A stretch of DNA of 64,000 nt from contig NZ_JAMXLR010000028.1 in the NCBI RefSeq assembly GCF_024054565.1, forward strand, positions 41,414 through 105,413, given 5' to 3'. The translations under genes and the position numbers were made by a program. This DNA comes from Aeoliella straminimaris (GTDB lineage Bacteria; Planctomycetota; Planctomycetia; Pirellulales; Lacipirellulaceae). How positions within the stretch are numbered: position 1 is the stretch's first letter; each line of letters opens with the position of its first letter. The notes beneath the pieces are model-generated. The model ran no database searches. It was not told the DNA's origin and saw only the letters and a list, made by a program, of their open reading frames with translations. Of the stretch, positions 44,020 to 53,353 are shown piece after piece.

Positions 44020-45039
44020 TTACTTTCCATCGTTCTCCTGAGCTCGCTCGAGGAGCTGTTCTTGCAGTTGTCGCATCTGCTGCTCCATCTGCTCCATTCG
44101 CTGATGCATGTCTTCGGGCATTTGCGAGCGGAACTGGAACTGCTGGGCGCCGTTCGGTCCGGCCTTCAGCATTCCTTCGACCATGGGCTGAAGATCTTGG
44201 GGAAGTTCTTTGAGCGATTCAGGATCGTCGCCCTCGATTTCCCACTTCTCTTCTCCACGCTGTACTGTAATACGAGCCGGGCCATCGCCGCTACGCTCGA
44301 TTTGCACGGACACGTTGCCAGGCATTTGGTTCAGGTCGAAACCAGGACCGCCGAACATACGAAGCTGCCCGCCCTGCGGCATCTGACGCAAGCGGTCGAA
44401 CATCTGGCGCTCGGCGCCATCGAGCTGCGGCAGTGTCGGATCGATTTCGGGCTGCGCAACTTCGTCCGGACGAGGACGTTCGGCCGGTGTGACCGACACG
44501 GTCTGGGGGTGATTGTGGCGAATCACGTCGATAGTAAACTCGGTCATCTGATCGCCCGAGTGCTCTTCCACCACGTTGATCAGGTCGTCCAGTTCATGCA
44601 GTTCCTTGCCATCGGCGGCTAGCAGGATGTCGTAGGGCTCCAGGCCAGCTTCGTCGGCGGGGCTGCCGTCGAATACCATCTGCACCACGAGGCCAACGCC
44701 GTCGGGCAAGTCGACGTGCGAGCGGAGGGCGGCGTCCACCTTTTCGGCCGCGACACCAATGTAGTAGGGCGAAGCCGGGCGACGCTGACGCGCCAGGTCG
44801 TCGGGGTTGCCAGGCAGCAGCCAGGGACGCAACTGCCCGCGGAACATTTCACGCCGGGGGTTCAATTCGCCGGGAAGCGGGTCCTTGCCCAGAGCAGCTT
44901 CAGGGCCAACCTGAATCACGGTGCCTTCGTCCGGAGCGTCCCCCGCCGAGTCCTTCGCCAACGACGCGTTGAGAACCATGCCAGCCGCCAGCAGTCCACC
45001 AGCGGCGCTGATCGCCACCTTCTGCCAAGCAAAATTCAT
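44020..45039 (-). CDS. exported PDZ-domain protein with coiled-coil C-terminus
   Basis: The product is 339 residues with a signal peptide (MNFAWQKVAISAAGGLLAAGMVLNASLA). A PDZ domain at about 85-165 includes VDLPDGVGLVVQMVFDGSPADEAGLEPYDILLAADGKEL, which is a classical ligand-binding loop and GSPADEAGL repeat. A Gln/Met-rich linker and a C-terminal coiled coil (MHQRMEQMEQQMRQLQEQL) follow. There is no protease domain, so it probably acts as a scaffold or chaperone-like factor outside the cytoplasm. GGAG lies 8 nt before ATG 45039. Confidence 0.8.
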   Translation of the reverse strand: MNFAWQKVAISAAGGLLAAGMVLNASLAKDSAGDAPDEGTVIQVGPEAALGKDPLPGELNPRREMFRGQLRPWLLPGNPDDLARQRRPASPYYIGVAAEKVDAALRSHVDLPDGVGLVVQMVFDGSPADEAGLEPYDILLAADGKELHELDDLINVVEEHSGDQMTEFTIDVIRHNHPQTVSVTPAERPRPDEVAQPEIDPTLPQLDGAERQMFDRLRQMPQGGQLRMFGGPGFDLNQMPGNVSVQIERSGDGPARITVQRGEEKWEIEGDDPESLKELPQDLQPMVEGMLKAGPNGAQQFQFRSQMPEDMHQRMEQMEQQMRQLQEQLLERAQENDGK

Positions 45040-45285
45040 CGTCTCCACTCCTGGATAAAAAAATGCGACCCTCGCGTTCAACGCCGGAAACCAAGTGACG
45101 ACCCACAGTGAAGGGAACTACCGTCTCTCGATTGGCGCGCGAGGGTCCTTGGGAAGGAAAAAGGTTGAGTTCCAGCCGACACGGCCGGCCCATGGGCAGA
45201 TTGGGCCGGCTGGTCGGTTATTCAGGTGCCATCCAGCTGATTAAAGCTCACCTGAATCTCTGTACGCAGGGCGACGGAAAGAGGT

Positions 45286-46572
45286 TCACGCCGGAGAAAA
45301 TTCTGCCGCTGCGGGATCAAAACGCCGCTCGCGAGGCTGTCGCGACAGGAAAATCCAGAGCGCCACGGCCGCTGCTAGCAGCACCAGGCTCACATTTTGG
45401 GAAATACTAAGCCCGGTCCCCATGAAAGACGACTCGTCGATACGGATTCGCTCAAGCAGAAATCGTGCCACTGGATAAATAGTGATCAGCAGGGCGAAAA
45501 CTTCGCCGTCGCGGCGGCGGAATGGGTAGTAGCTCCACAGCAGCCAAGCCAGCAGCCCGGCATTGATGGCGCTGTACAACTGCGTGGGATGCACGCCCAG
45601 GCTGCGGGGCGGCAATGCCCGGGCCGGCAAAACCACTTCCGGCTTGCCCTCGATCTTCACGGGCAGCGAACGCTCCTTGGCCAGCGCTGTACTAAGCACC
45701 TCGGCCACCACTTGTTCGTTGGTCGCTTTGGCACCAGCCAGCCGCTCGACCACGTCGCCCACTTCGATGCCGGCGGTAGCGGCCGCGCTGTCGGGCAGGA
45801 TCTGCAGGACCTTTACCTGCTCCTCTTTTTCGGCCAAATGCATGCCGTAGAATTCGCCGCCCGCCACCTGGGCCGAGTACGGCGGGCTGAAGCCCAACGA
45901 ACCTTCCTGGGGAAACGTCACCGCCCAATGCACGTCGGCCACTCCGCCAAAGCAGCAACCATTCAGCAAACAGCCAATACGGCCGAAGGCGAGCCCCACC
46001 ACCAAGCTGGGCGCCACCAGATCGGCCATCGCCAGCGTTGGCAAACGATGGCGCCGCACAAACCACAAAAATGCAAGGGTGGCCCCAAACAAGGCACCGT
46101 ACACTACAAGCCCCCCCTTGGCGTACTTCAAGGCTTCGATAAACGCCTTGTGCGGTGGCAACGGAGCGTACAGTGGCTCCCAGTACTCAATGACGTAGAA
46201 CACCCGCCCGCCGACGATGCCGGCCACGAACATCCAAAACGCCAGCGAGAACAGCAGATCGGGATTCAGCCCCGCCTGTCGCATGCGCACGTAAGCCAGG
46301 GCCAGCCCCGACACGCCGGCGGCAATCAGCATCACGCCATACCCGCGAATGGGGAACCCGTCGGGAAACACCCACGGCAGCACAAAGATGGCGCCGGCCA
46401 ACAGGGCCAACACCGGCAGCCCGACCAGCACGTCCTGCAGGCCGCCTTCGCGTTTCAGCGAGCGTGCGGCCCACACTGCCGTGGCGATTACCAGCAGCGC
46501 CAGCAATATTCCAAACCCAAACAGCGGCACACCAAACAGGTGAGTCGGAACATGGAACAGAGTGGAACACAT
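45286..46572 (-). CDS. lgt: prolipoprotein diacylglyceryl transferase with inserted PDZ-like domain
   Basis: The product is a 428-residue inner-membrane enzyme that attaches diacylglycerol to the lipobox Cys of lipoproteins, many of which are encoded around it. Lgt motifs are YAKGGLVVYGALFGA (150-164), FGRIGCLLNGCCFGG (196-210, with the catalytic-region Arg and Asn), LGVHPTQLYSA and VARFLLERIR near the C-terminus. Normal Lgt is about 260-300 residues. Here residues about 245-325 form an insert with the PDZ-like pattern VLQILPDSAAATAGIEVGDVVERL. There is also extra N-terminal membrane sequence. The insert lies between the GCC motif and the HPTQLYS strand, so it should be a periplasmic loop. 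Confidence 0.93.
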   Translation of the reverse strand: MCSTLFHVPTHLFGVPLFGFGILLALLVIATAVWAARSLKREGGLQDVLVGLPVLALLAGAIFVLPWVFPDGFPIRGYGVMLIAAGVSGLALAYVRMRQAGLNPDLLFSLAFWMFVAGIVGGRVFYVIEYWEPLYAPLPPHKAFIEALKYAKGGLVVYGALFGATLAFLWFVRRHRLPTLAMADLVAPSLVVGLAFGRIGCLLNGCCFGGVADVHWAVTFPQEGSLGFSPPYSAQVAGGEFYGMHLAEKEEQVKVLQILPDSAAATAGIEVGDVVERLAGAKATNEQVVAEVLSTALAKERSLPVKIEGKPEVVLPARALPPRSLGVHPTQLYSAINAGLLAWLLWSYYPFRRRDGEVFALLITIYPVARFLLERIRIDESSFMGTGLSISQNVSLVLLAAAVALWIFLSRQPRERRFDPAAAEFSPA

Positions 46573-46704
46573 AGGCGGCGACGAAGGTTCAAGGCCGTTG
46601 GGAAGCGACCAATTCTTGAAGGACCAATGACCAATATTGGCATCCCGACATTGGTCGTGGGATATTCGACATGGGGCTTTGCAGCCAGCAAGCTGACAGA
46701 CCTT

Positions 46705-47565
46705 CTAACCGATCTGCATGTTGTCGATCAATCGCGTTTGGCCAACCCGCGCGGCCATCAGCACCACGGTGGGCCCCCTGATGGACTCCACTGGCTCGAC
46801 GGTGCCAGCACGCACGAAGGCGATGTAATCGAGGTCGATACCACCCACTTCGGCCAGAAGCGACTCGATTGCCTGCTGCAGCGTGGCGACCTGCCGCTCG
46901 CCGTGGTCGACCATTTGTCGCGCCAACTGCATGCTAGCATGCAGCGCCGTGGCCCGGCGGCGCTGATCGTCGTCGAGATAGGCATTCCGCGAACTCATGG
47001 CCAAGCCGTCCGATTCGCGCACCGTGGGGCAGACCACCAACTTAGTGGGCACATTCAGGTCGCGAATCATCTGCCCCACGACCAACGTTTGCTGATAGTC
47101 CTTCTGACCAAAGAAGGCCGCATTGGCCGGCACCAGCGTTAGCAGCTTCAACACCACCGTGGCCACGCCGGAAAAATGCGTTGGCCGCCGCTCGCCTTCG
47201 TAAGGCAGCGCCACGCTGCCAACGTTGATGGAAGTCTCGAACCCCTGGGGGTACATCTCCTCGACCGCCGGGGCGAACACATAGTCGCAGCCGTGCTGGG
47301 ATAGCTTGGCTGCGTCGGAGTCCAGATCGCGAGGATACCGTTCGTAGTCCTCGTGCGGCGCGAATTGCGTGGGGTTCACAAACACTGTGACGATCACCAC
47401 GTCGCACTGCTGATGCGCTGCGTCCACCAGACTCAGGTGCCCTTGGTGCAACGCGCCCATGGTGGGCACGACACCGACCCGCCGTCCGTCGCGCTGCGCA
47501 TCGCGCACCACCTGGCGAATGCCCTCGCCCGCGTGAACGATGGTGGGGGAAACAGTTGTAGACAT
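46705..47565 (-). CDS. panC: pantoate--beta-alanine ligase PanC
   Basis: The product is a 286-residue pantothenate synthetase that joins pantoate and beta-alanine, using ATP, to make vitamin B5. The HIGH-type motif is MGALHQGHLSLV (36-47), followed by VFVNPTQFAPHEDYERYPRD, the pantoate-binding region, FFGQKDYQQ and the KMSKS-like LAMSSRNAYL. It has the usual length. It follows folK by 81 bp on the same strand and may share a transcript with it (folate and pantothenate genes are often adjacent), with lgt 132 bp further on. Confidence 0.96.
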   Translation of the reverse strand: MSTTVSPTIVHAGEGIRQVVRDAQRDGRRVGVVPTMGALHQGHLSLVDAAHQQCDVVIVTVFVNPTQFAPHEDYERYPRDLDSDAAKLSQHGCDYVFAPAVEEMYPQGFETSINVGSVALPYEGERRPTHFSGVATVVLKLLTLVPANAAFFGQKDYQQTLVVGQMIRDLNVPTKLVVCPTVRESDGLAMSSRNAYLDDDQRRRATALHASMQLARQMVDHGERQVATLQQAIESLLAEVGGIDLDYIAFVRAGTVEPVESIRGPTVVLMAARVGQTRLIDNMQIG

Positions 47566-47646
47566 GACCGGCCTGCTAAACCTGCGAATGCGACGAATTC
47601 GACGTCAACCGACCTTCGCTGCGGCTTGACGAATTGTCTGTGCATT

Positions 47647-48423
47647 CTACCCGCTGGTGTCCTCGCGACCCAGGTCGGGCCACACGCACCGCAGCGCCGC
47701 CCGGGTGTCGAATAGGGCATCCTCGCGGCAGGTAGATGGCAGGGTGAGCGTCGGAATACCGCTAACCAGGCGGTCGCTCGGCAAACCGAGATGAATCGCC
47801 AAACGCGGCTTTTCCAAAGTGGACGGTTGGCCAACAGCCACCAATATCTGATGCTGCTCTTCGCGTGCCACCTGCACACCGGGCGCCGTCCGCCGCAGTT
47901 GTCGGGCGTGCCAGTCCCGATCGTGCGGCATGGCCCCGTACAACAAAATAGCGTCGTCCCCTTCGTGCAACCGCTTGGCAAGATCTGCCAATGTGACATC
48001 CAGTGTCGGGTGTCGCCATTGCCCGGCAATCTCCACAGCCGGGTCCAACATGAATGGACGATAGCTCATCCGCGGGTGAGGCACCTCCAACAGGGGCGAC
48101 TGAACCACCCGGTCTTCGATCAACAAGATATCCAAGTCGAGGGTCCGCGGCCCCCAATGTTCGTCGCGAAGTCGACCAAAGTCGTGCTCGATGGCGTGCA
48201 ACGCAGTCAGCAACTGGCGAGGCGAACAATCCACCTGCAGCTTGGCCACCGCGTTGGTGAAACCACCCTGCCCTACCGGGCCTCCAATAGGCTCGGTGGA
48301 ATGCAACGAGCTTGCCTTCAGCAGAGCAAAATTCGCCGTCTGGTCGAGCCGCTCGATCGCCTGCTGCACCGAGTCTCGGCTGTCGCCTAGATTCGAGCCA
48401 AGGGCGACGAGTACCTGAGGCAT
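47647..48423 (-). CDS. folK: 2-amino-4-hydroxy-6-hydroxymethyldihydropteridine diphosphokinase (FolK)
   Basis: The product is 258 residues, a pyrophosphokinase that activates the pterin for folate synthesis. The HPPK fold motifs are VALGSNLGD (6-14), STEPIGGPVGQGGFTNAV (pterin-binding loop) and the signature RDEHWGPRTLDLDILLIED (86-104), with VPHPRMSYRPFMLDP after it. Normal FolK is about 160-180 residues; here about 90 more residues follow with no motif I recognise and may form a small extra domain. panC lies 81 bp downstream. Confidence 0.93.
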   Translation of the reverse strand: MPQVLVALGSNLGDSRDSVQQAIERLDQTANFALLKASSLHSTEPIGGPVGQGGFTNAVAKLQVDCSPRQLLTALHAIEHDFGRLRDEHWGPRTLDLDILLIEDRVVQSPLLEVPHPRMSYRPFMLDPAVEIAGQWRHPTLDVTLADLAKRLHEGDDAILLYGAMPHDRDWHARQLRRTAPGVQVAREEQHQILVAVGQPSTLEKPRLAIHLGLPSDRLVSGIPTLTLPSTCREDALFDTRAALRCVWPDLGREDTSG

Positions 48424-49228
48424 AACGGAGCCGGTCTTAGCAGAGCTTCAAGCAAAGCCGGCTGGTGCGCCGTAGGTACACCAGCCGGAAGGATATAAGA
48501 AAATTGGGGAGGGTATCCTGAGCCCACGACAGGTGCCGTCATCAGTCGATCCATCGGTCGAGCTCCCCTGTATTGTTCGGTGCGTTGTGAAAACACAACG
48601 AGGGGGAGTACGCTTGAAACACATGGCAGCTCGAGTCTTTCGAGCAGCACCCGCCAGAACAAGTCGCCGCCAAAAAGCTAGCACCTATCTATGTGGCCCA
48701 GGCTGCACAAGCAACAGCCCCGACTGCTATCGCCTTGGGCGCGCACACCCAGCCAATAGCGAAATGGTCAACCCGTCAACAACGGGCAACCGCAGAGAGT
48801 TCCAACTCAGCGGCCAATAGGTATTGGAGACTTGCCCCGGATAAGCCACCACCACCCTGCGGGCAGAGACAACTATCAGTGTGTTTCAATCGCAGTTTGC
48901 GGAAGACAGATATCGAATCAATCAAAGGATGCAAACTCTAGTTCGTGTCCACCGCGATTTGCTATTGTGCGAAGTCAAACGGAATTGTCAACAACCCAAA
49001 ATGACTATTTGTTTCCGATCTAGTTTTCCACACTCCAACGAACATCTTATACACCATTGAGCACTCGTGGGTATCGAAATCCTTCCCTTTGTTTTCTTCT
49101 TTCCAGGGCGTGGTTCCAGTCGACCTACTGACTTACAATACGTTCTTGTCGACATCGATCAATGACTCACTCACTCGCTTCGTGGATTGGGCAACTCGCC
49201 ATTGATCCAAACCCGGCGGAACCAACCC
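48424..49228. other. intergenic gap, hairpin, no gene
   Basis: This 0.8-kb gap lies between the divergent folK and hemDE genes and must contain both promoters. A 10-bp stem CCGGCTGGTG/CACCAGCCGG with an 11-nt loop is at 48458-48488. The right part (48930-49100) is AT-rich. No frame looks coding and no RNA gene was seen. Confidence 0.5.
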
Positions 49229-51151
49229 ATGCCTGATTCCGATCGCAACTTTGCCGGTCTTCGCGTTGCTTCCTTTGAAAGCAGACGCGCCGACGATATC
49301 GCGCGGATGATCGAGCGGGCCGGTGGCCTGTCGCTAGTGAGCCCCTCCATGCGCGAGGTTCCGCTGCCCGACTCGCGCGCGGCCATTGAGTTTGCCAACC
49401 GCTTGATTACGGGCCAAATCGACGTATTTGTGCTGCTCACTGGCGTGGGCACGCGACATTTCGTCAGCGCTGTCGAACGGCATGTTGGACGCCAACGATT
49501 GATCGATGCGCTCAGCGATATGACCACCGTCGTCCGCGGCCCCAAACCTACCGCCGCACTCAAAGAACTCGGCATTTCGCCTTCTGTTCGAGTACCCGAG
49601 CCAAACACTTGGCGCGAACTACTCACCACACTCGACACCGAATTGCCAGTGGCCAACTTGGTGGTTGGCGTGCAGGAGTACGGCACGAGCAACCCGAGTT
49701 TAATTGCCGGCCTGGAAGCGCGCGGCGCCAAGGTCGATCAACTGCAAGTCTACACCTGGGACTTCCCCGAAGACGTCGCGCCCTTGGAAGCAAATGTGCG
49801 CCGGTTGGCCGCAGGCGAACTCGACGTTGCCATGTTCACCTCCGCCAATCAGGTTCACAACGTGATGAAGTTGGCGGACGACCTGTCACTTTCCGAAGAG
49901 GTCCAGATTAGAGCACGACAGATGATAATTGCTTCCATCGGACCGACGTGCAGCGACGCGCTTCGCGAACACGCGCTACCGGTGGACTTCGAAGCTTCGC
50001 CTCCCAAGATGGGCATCCTGGTCAATCACGCCGCGAAAGCCGCGCACGAAGTACTCGAGCGCAAGCGGCGCATCGCAAAGCTATCAACGCTAGCACCGCC
50101 CAGCGAAACTACAGCGAAGCCGTACGACCAGAGCGCGTTCATGAAGGCGTGCCGCCGCGAACCTACCGACTACACGCCGGTGTGGCTCATGCGACAAGCG
50201 GGCCGCTACATGGCCGAGTACCGCGAGGTCCGCGCAAAGCTGAGCTTCCTCGAACTGTGTCGCAACCCTCAGCTGTGCAGCGAAGTGATGTGCACGGCCG
50301 TCGAATTCCTGGGTGTCGACGCGGCGATCATCTTCTCGGACCTGCTGCCGATCCTCGAACCGATGGGCCTGGAGCTCGAGTTTGCCAAGGGCGACGGCCC
50401 CGTGATTCACAACCCCGTCCGCGAAGCGGCCGATGTTGACCGCGTGATCGATCTGGAAAGCGCCGACTCGCTGCATTACGTGATCGAAACCGTCAGGCAG
50501 ACCCGCGCCGACCTGCCCGACCACCTGCCGCTCATCGGTTTTGCTGGTGCACCGTTTACGCTGGCCAGCTACGCCATCGAGGGTGGAGCGAGCCGCAATT
50601 ACCTGCACACCAAGACGCTCATGTACCGCGACCGCGGTGCGTGGGACGCCCTGATGGGTCGGCTCTCCCGCTCGGTGGCCGTGTACCTGAACGCCCAGAT
50701 TGCCGCCGGCGCGCAAGTGGTGCAGTTGTTCGATAGTTGGGTCGGCTGCCTGGGCCCGGGCGACTACAACACGTTCGTCGCGCCGCACGTCAAAGGGCTC
50801 ATCGAGTCCCTCACGCCCGGCGTGCCCGTGATACACTTTGGAACCGGCAACCCGGAGCTACTTGTGCCGATGTCCGAAGCCGGCGGCCATGTGGTGGGCG
50901 TCGACTGGCGAATCGACCTCGACCAGGCGTGGCGACGCATCGGCTATGATCGCGCGGTGCAAGGCAACCTAGACCCGCTGGTGCTGCTGGCCGACCGCGA
51001 CACGCTCCGCGCGCGGACGCAACTGGTACTCGACCAGGCCGCCGGCCGCCCAGGACACATTTTCAATCTCGGCCACGGCATCATCCCACAGACTCCGCCG
51101 GATAATGCGAAGACGCTGGTGGAGTTGGTGCATGAGTTGAGTGCGCGGTGA
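49229..51151 (+). CDS. hemDE: HemD-HemE fusion: uroporphyrinogen-III synthase and decarboxylase
   Basis: The product is 640 residues joining two successive haem-pathway enzymes. Residues 1-270 resemble uroporphyrinogen-III synthase (bilobed HemD: FESRRADDIARMIERAGG, VLLTGVGTRHFV, FTSANQVHNVMKL), which is poorly conserved in general. Residues about 295-640 are uroporphyrinogen decarboxylase with VWLMRQAGRYMAEYR (the catalytic Arg), FAGAPFTLASY, VQLFDSWVGCL and IFNLGHGIIPQTPP. The linker is about 25 residues. ATG 49229 gives the conserved start; a TTG at 49187 is possible. A fused chain could pass the unstable product straight to the decarboxylase. Confidence 0.92.
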   Translation: MPDSDRNFAGLRVASFESRRADDIARMIERAGGLSLVSPSMREVPLPDSRAAIEFANRLITGQIDVFVLLTGVGTRHFVSAVERHVGRQRLIDALSDMTTVVRGPKPTAALKELGISPSVRVPEPNTWRELLTTLDTELPVANLVVGVQEYGTSNPSLIAGLEARGAKVDQLQVYTWDFPEDVAPLEANVRRLAAGELDVAMFTSANQVHNVMKLADDLSLSEEVQIRARQMIIASIGPTCSDALREHALPVDFEASPPKMGILVNHAAKAAHEVLERKRRIAKLSTLAPPSETTAKPYDQSAFMKACRREPTDYTPVWLMRQAGRYMAEYREVRAKLSFLELCRNPQLCSEVMCTAVEFLGVDAAIIFSDLLPILEPMGLELEFAKGDGPVIHNPVREAADVDRVIDLESADSLHYVIETVRQTRADLPDHLPLIGFAGAPFTLASYAIEGGASRNYLHTKTLMYRDRGAWDALMGRLSRSVAVYLNAQIAAGAQVVQLFDSWVGCLGPGDYNTFVAPHVKGLIESLTPGVPVIHFGTGNPELLVPMSEAGGHVVGVDWRIDLDQAWRRIGYDRAVQGNLDPLVLLADRDTLRARTQLVLDQAAGRPGHIFNLGHGIIPQTPPDNAKTLVELVHELSAR

Positions 51152-51164
51152 GGCGGTTTGTGGC

Positions 51165-51208
51165 GTAAGCTTCTAGCTTGCGATTCTTGGTGTAAGCTAG
51201 AAGCCTGC
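51165..51208. repeat. hairpin with GCTTCTAGCTT arms after hemDE
   Basis: A perfect 11-bp stem, GCTTCTAGCTT (51169-51179) and AAGCTAGAAGC (51194-51204), has a 14-nt loop. The two halves sit inside imperfect direct copies of a TGTAAGC-x-TGCGAT unit. It lies 18 bp after the hemDE stop and has no T-tract, so it is a repeat or RNA-end structure rather than a typical terminator. Confidence 0.65.
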
Positions 51209-51333
51209 GATCCCCAAGTATCACTCACCTGAACAAACTACGGCAAGCAGGATGCTTACCCCACAACAAAAAAGCCGACCGTCACCCTGGGCAGCGAAGT
51301 CCTGTCTTTATTGTTCGTGTGCCCATGGCAGCT

Positions 51334-52494
51334 TTACTTTCGGCGGGTTGACAGGGCATCCTGGTCTTGGTTGGCCCGTCGCTGGGCAAACTCCCTATGT
51401 TTCGTCCCCAAGAGTAATTTTTCGATGGCAGTCCGCATGACAGCCTCGTCAGTCTCGCTCTGAGCAGTTAGAAACTGCAACAGGAGCGCATCTTCGTCTT
51501 CCGGATCATTGCACAAGATTTCATTGACCGCGTCCTTAGCTGCGGCAGTGTCCTGCAGGACGAGGAGGCAGCAGGCTCGGGTAACTTGTGCTTTCCTGGG
51601 GTCGAATGAGAAGAAACTGCTACGACATTGCAGGGCCGATTCCATATCATTGATCGCTTCTCGGTAGCGGCTCTGGAATAACCGCGTGCGTCCACGGTTA
51701 TAGTAGGCATGCGGTTCGTCAGACGCGAACTCTAAGGCCATCGTGTATTCGCCGTCTGCTTCTTCAAATTCGCGATCCAAGGCCAGTGCATTTCCCAACA
51801 CAAAGTGGGCAAAATACTCATACTTGCTTTGCATTCCAATCAGCTTTCTCGCAACTCGACATGCTTCTTCCTGTCGGCCCAGCGCCCCTAAGGCCAAGGC
51901 CTCGATGGCGATTCTCTTTGGAGACTGGGGCATTGTGTCCTTCAACTTCAATGCATCCTCCAAGGCTTCCGCAGGCTTGCCGATTGCATAGTTCCCCCAC
52001 GCACGCTCTAGGAGCACCGCCGAGAACTGTGGTAGCTGTGGGAACTTCTCCACCCATATTGAGAGCACCTGGGTCGCTTCCTGATAACGACCACATCGAC
52101 AGCAGAGAGCGCCGAGATTCGTGTAGGCCTTTGGAAATTCACTATCGGCGGCGATGGCTGCCCTGAAGGCCTCATACGCTTGCTCGGGTTGTTGAGTATG
52201 TAGGTAACATACTCCTAGCGCATTCAATGACTTCGCATCGTTAGGTTCCAGTCGTACTGCCTCTTCAAGAAGTCTGAGGGCATCACCATAGCAACCTTCA
52301 TCAAGGCAATTACAGCCTTGGGCATAAGGGGTGCTCTCGCAATCCTGCGTTGCTGAATCTCCCATTGCTGCATTTAGACTGAACAGTTGCAGCGCCAAAA
52401 GCAGCGCAACGCAGCGAAGGACACGTCGAACGGGGAACTGTACGCTCTGCTCATATAGGAATACGTAGCCCACGGACTGCCAAGATAGAACCAT
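51334..52494 (-). CDS. secreted TPR-repeat protein
   Basis: The product is about 386 residues. After a hydrophobic stretch (RCVALLLALQLFSLNAAMG, about residues 27-45) there are at least six tetratricopeptide-like helix pairs, for example ALRLLEEAVRLEPNDAKSLNALGVCY, AYEAFRAAIAADSEFPKAYTNLGALC and YREAINDMESALQCR. Eight or more Cys suggest an oxidising compartment. The start is uncertain: ATG 52494 is used, and a later start near the hydrophobic stretch would make a cleaner signal peptide. The TPR array points to protein-protein contacts; the partner is unknown. Confidence 0.78.
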   Translation of the reverse strand: MVLSWQSVGYVFLYEQSVQFPVRRVLRCVALLLALQLFSLNAAMGDSATQDCESTPYAQGCNCLDEGCYGDALRLLEEAVRLEPNDAKSLNALGVCYLHTQQPEQAYEAFRAAIAADSEFPKAYTNLGALCCRCGRYQEATQVLSIWVEKFPQLPQFSAVLLERAWGNYAIGKPAEALEDALKLKDTMPQSPKRIAIEALALGALGRQEEACRVARKLIGMQSKYEYFAHFVLGNALALDREFEEADGEYTMALEFASDEPHAYYNRGRTRLFQSRYREAINDMESALQCRSSFFSFDPRKAQVTRACCLLVLQDTAAAKDAVNEILCNDPEDEDALLLQFLTAQSETDEAVMRTAIEKLLLGTKHREFAQRRANQDQDALSTRRK

Positions 52495-52629
52495 TCTTCT
52501 GCCTTTTGGTGCTTTGAAGGTGTGCTGGATGCGCCGGCAGGATACCAATATCTCTCCAATCGAACCTACCCCAATATGCCTCGAGCCCCGACTGAAACGG
52601 CACGCTTAATCCTAGGAACATTTTTCAAA

Positions 52630-52667
52630 CAAAAAAAACGACCGGCCCTCTTTCGAGCGCCGGTCGG
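52630..52667 (-). terminator. intrinsic terminator of the PDZ protein gene
   Basis: On the minus strand an 8-bp stem CGACCGGC/GCCGGTCG with a 12-nt loop is followed by eight T. It starts about 70 bp after the stop of the gene at 52736-53353. Confidence 0.85.
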
Positions 52668-52735
52668 CTTTGGTCGTTTCGGTCTTGGGCGAGTCGTTCG
52701 CCGGGTGCCCCGAATGGTTTGGCGTGCGACTCGCA

Positions 52736-53353
52736 CTATTCTCCCATCTTCAGCAGCTGTCCGAACTGCTTGATCGACTGGGCGTTAACTTTCAGGCCTT
52801 TGTGGACCGAAAGGTGGTTGTTGCTCTTCGCAAACTTCGAGGGGCTCGGGCCGGGGAAGCCAACTTGAGGTTGGGGCTGGGAGAACTTCTGCGTCGGGGG
52901 ATTGAAAGGGGCCGACTTCGGAGTGATGGGGCCGATGCCGCCACCGCCACCAAAGAACTTCGAGCGGTAAACCACCGCACCGCTGTGCACGTCGCGGATG
53001 GCCAGTGTGACGCTTCCACCCTGGTACATCGCCTGGGTGAGGGCCTGGTTCCACGCACCGTGGTAGGTGAGCGGCATGCCGTTGAGCGTCAGAATCGTGT
53101 CGCCGGGCTCCAGGCCCAGTTCGCGGGCGATGCCGTGGCAGTTAATGTGGGTAACTCGCTCGCCATAGCCGTTGATGTTGTAGCTCTGGAAGCCAAACTT
53201 TGGCAGGAAAACGGGTTGGCCAACAGGCGGCTGAATGGCCGGGGCTACATTCCCGCCAACCAGGTACGCTTTCGGCTTGGCCGAAGCGTCCAAGGCGAGC
53301 AGTGCGGCGATGGTCAAAGCAAACGCGGTGGCGAGGATGGTCGAGCGGATCAT
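52736..53353 (-). CDS. small secreted PDZ-domain protein
   Basis: The product is 205 residues with a signal peptide (STILATAFALTIAALLALDASA). A PDZ domain at about 50-125 contains the peptide-binding loop FGFQSYNINGYGERV, the helix HGIARELGLEPGDTILTLNG and AWNQALTQAMYQGGSVTLAIRDV. A Gly/Pro/Phe-rich tail (KFFGGGGGIGPITPKSAPF) follows. There is no protease domain. It is a stand-alone exported PDZ adaptor with its own terminator; the ligand is unknown. Confidence 0.82.
   Translation of the reverse strand: MIRSTILATAFALTIAALLALDASAKPKAYLVGGNVAPAIQPPVGQPVFLPKFGFQSYNINGYGERVTHINCHGIARELGLEPGDTILTLNGMPLTYHGAWNQALTQAMYQGGSVTLAIRDVHSGAVVYRSKFFGGGGGIGPITPKSAPFNPPTQKFSQPQPQVGFPGPSPSKFAKSNNHLSVHKGLKVNAQSIKQFGQLLKMGE

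Noticed and set aside
45184..45210. GCCGGCCC/GGGCCGGC hairpin between lgt and the PDZ protein gene
   Set aside because: No T-tract, and in 60% GC sequence such an 8-bp stem is not rare; not listed as a terminator.
45397..47142. 581-codon open frame on the plus strand
   Set aside because: It is antisense to lgt and panC, both of which have clear enzyme motifs; composition is Gln/His/Arg-rich.
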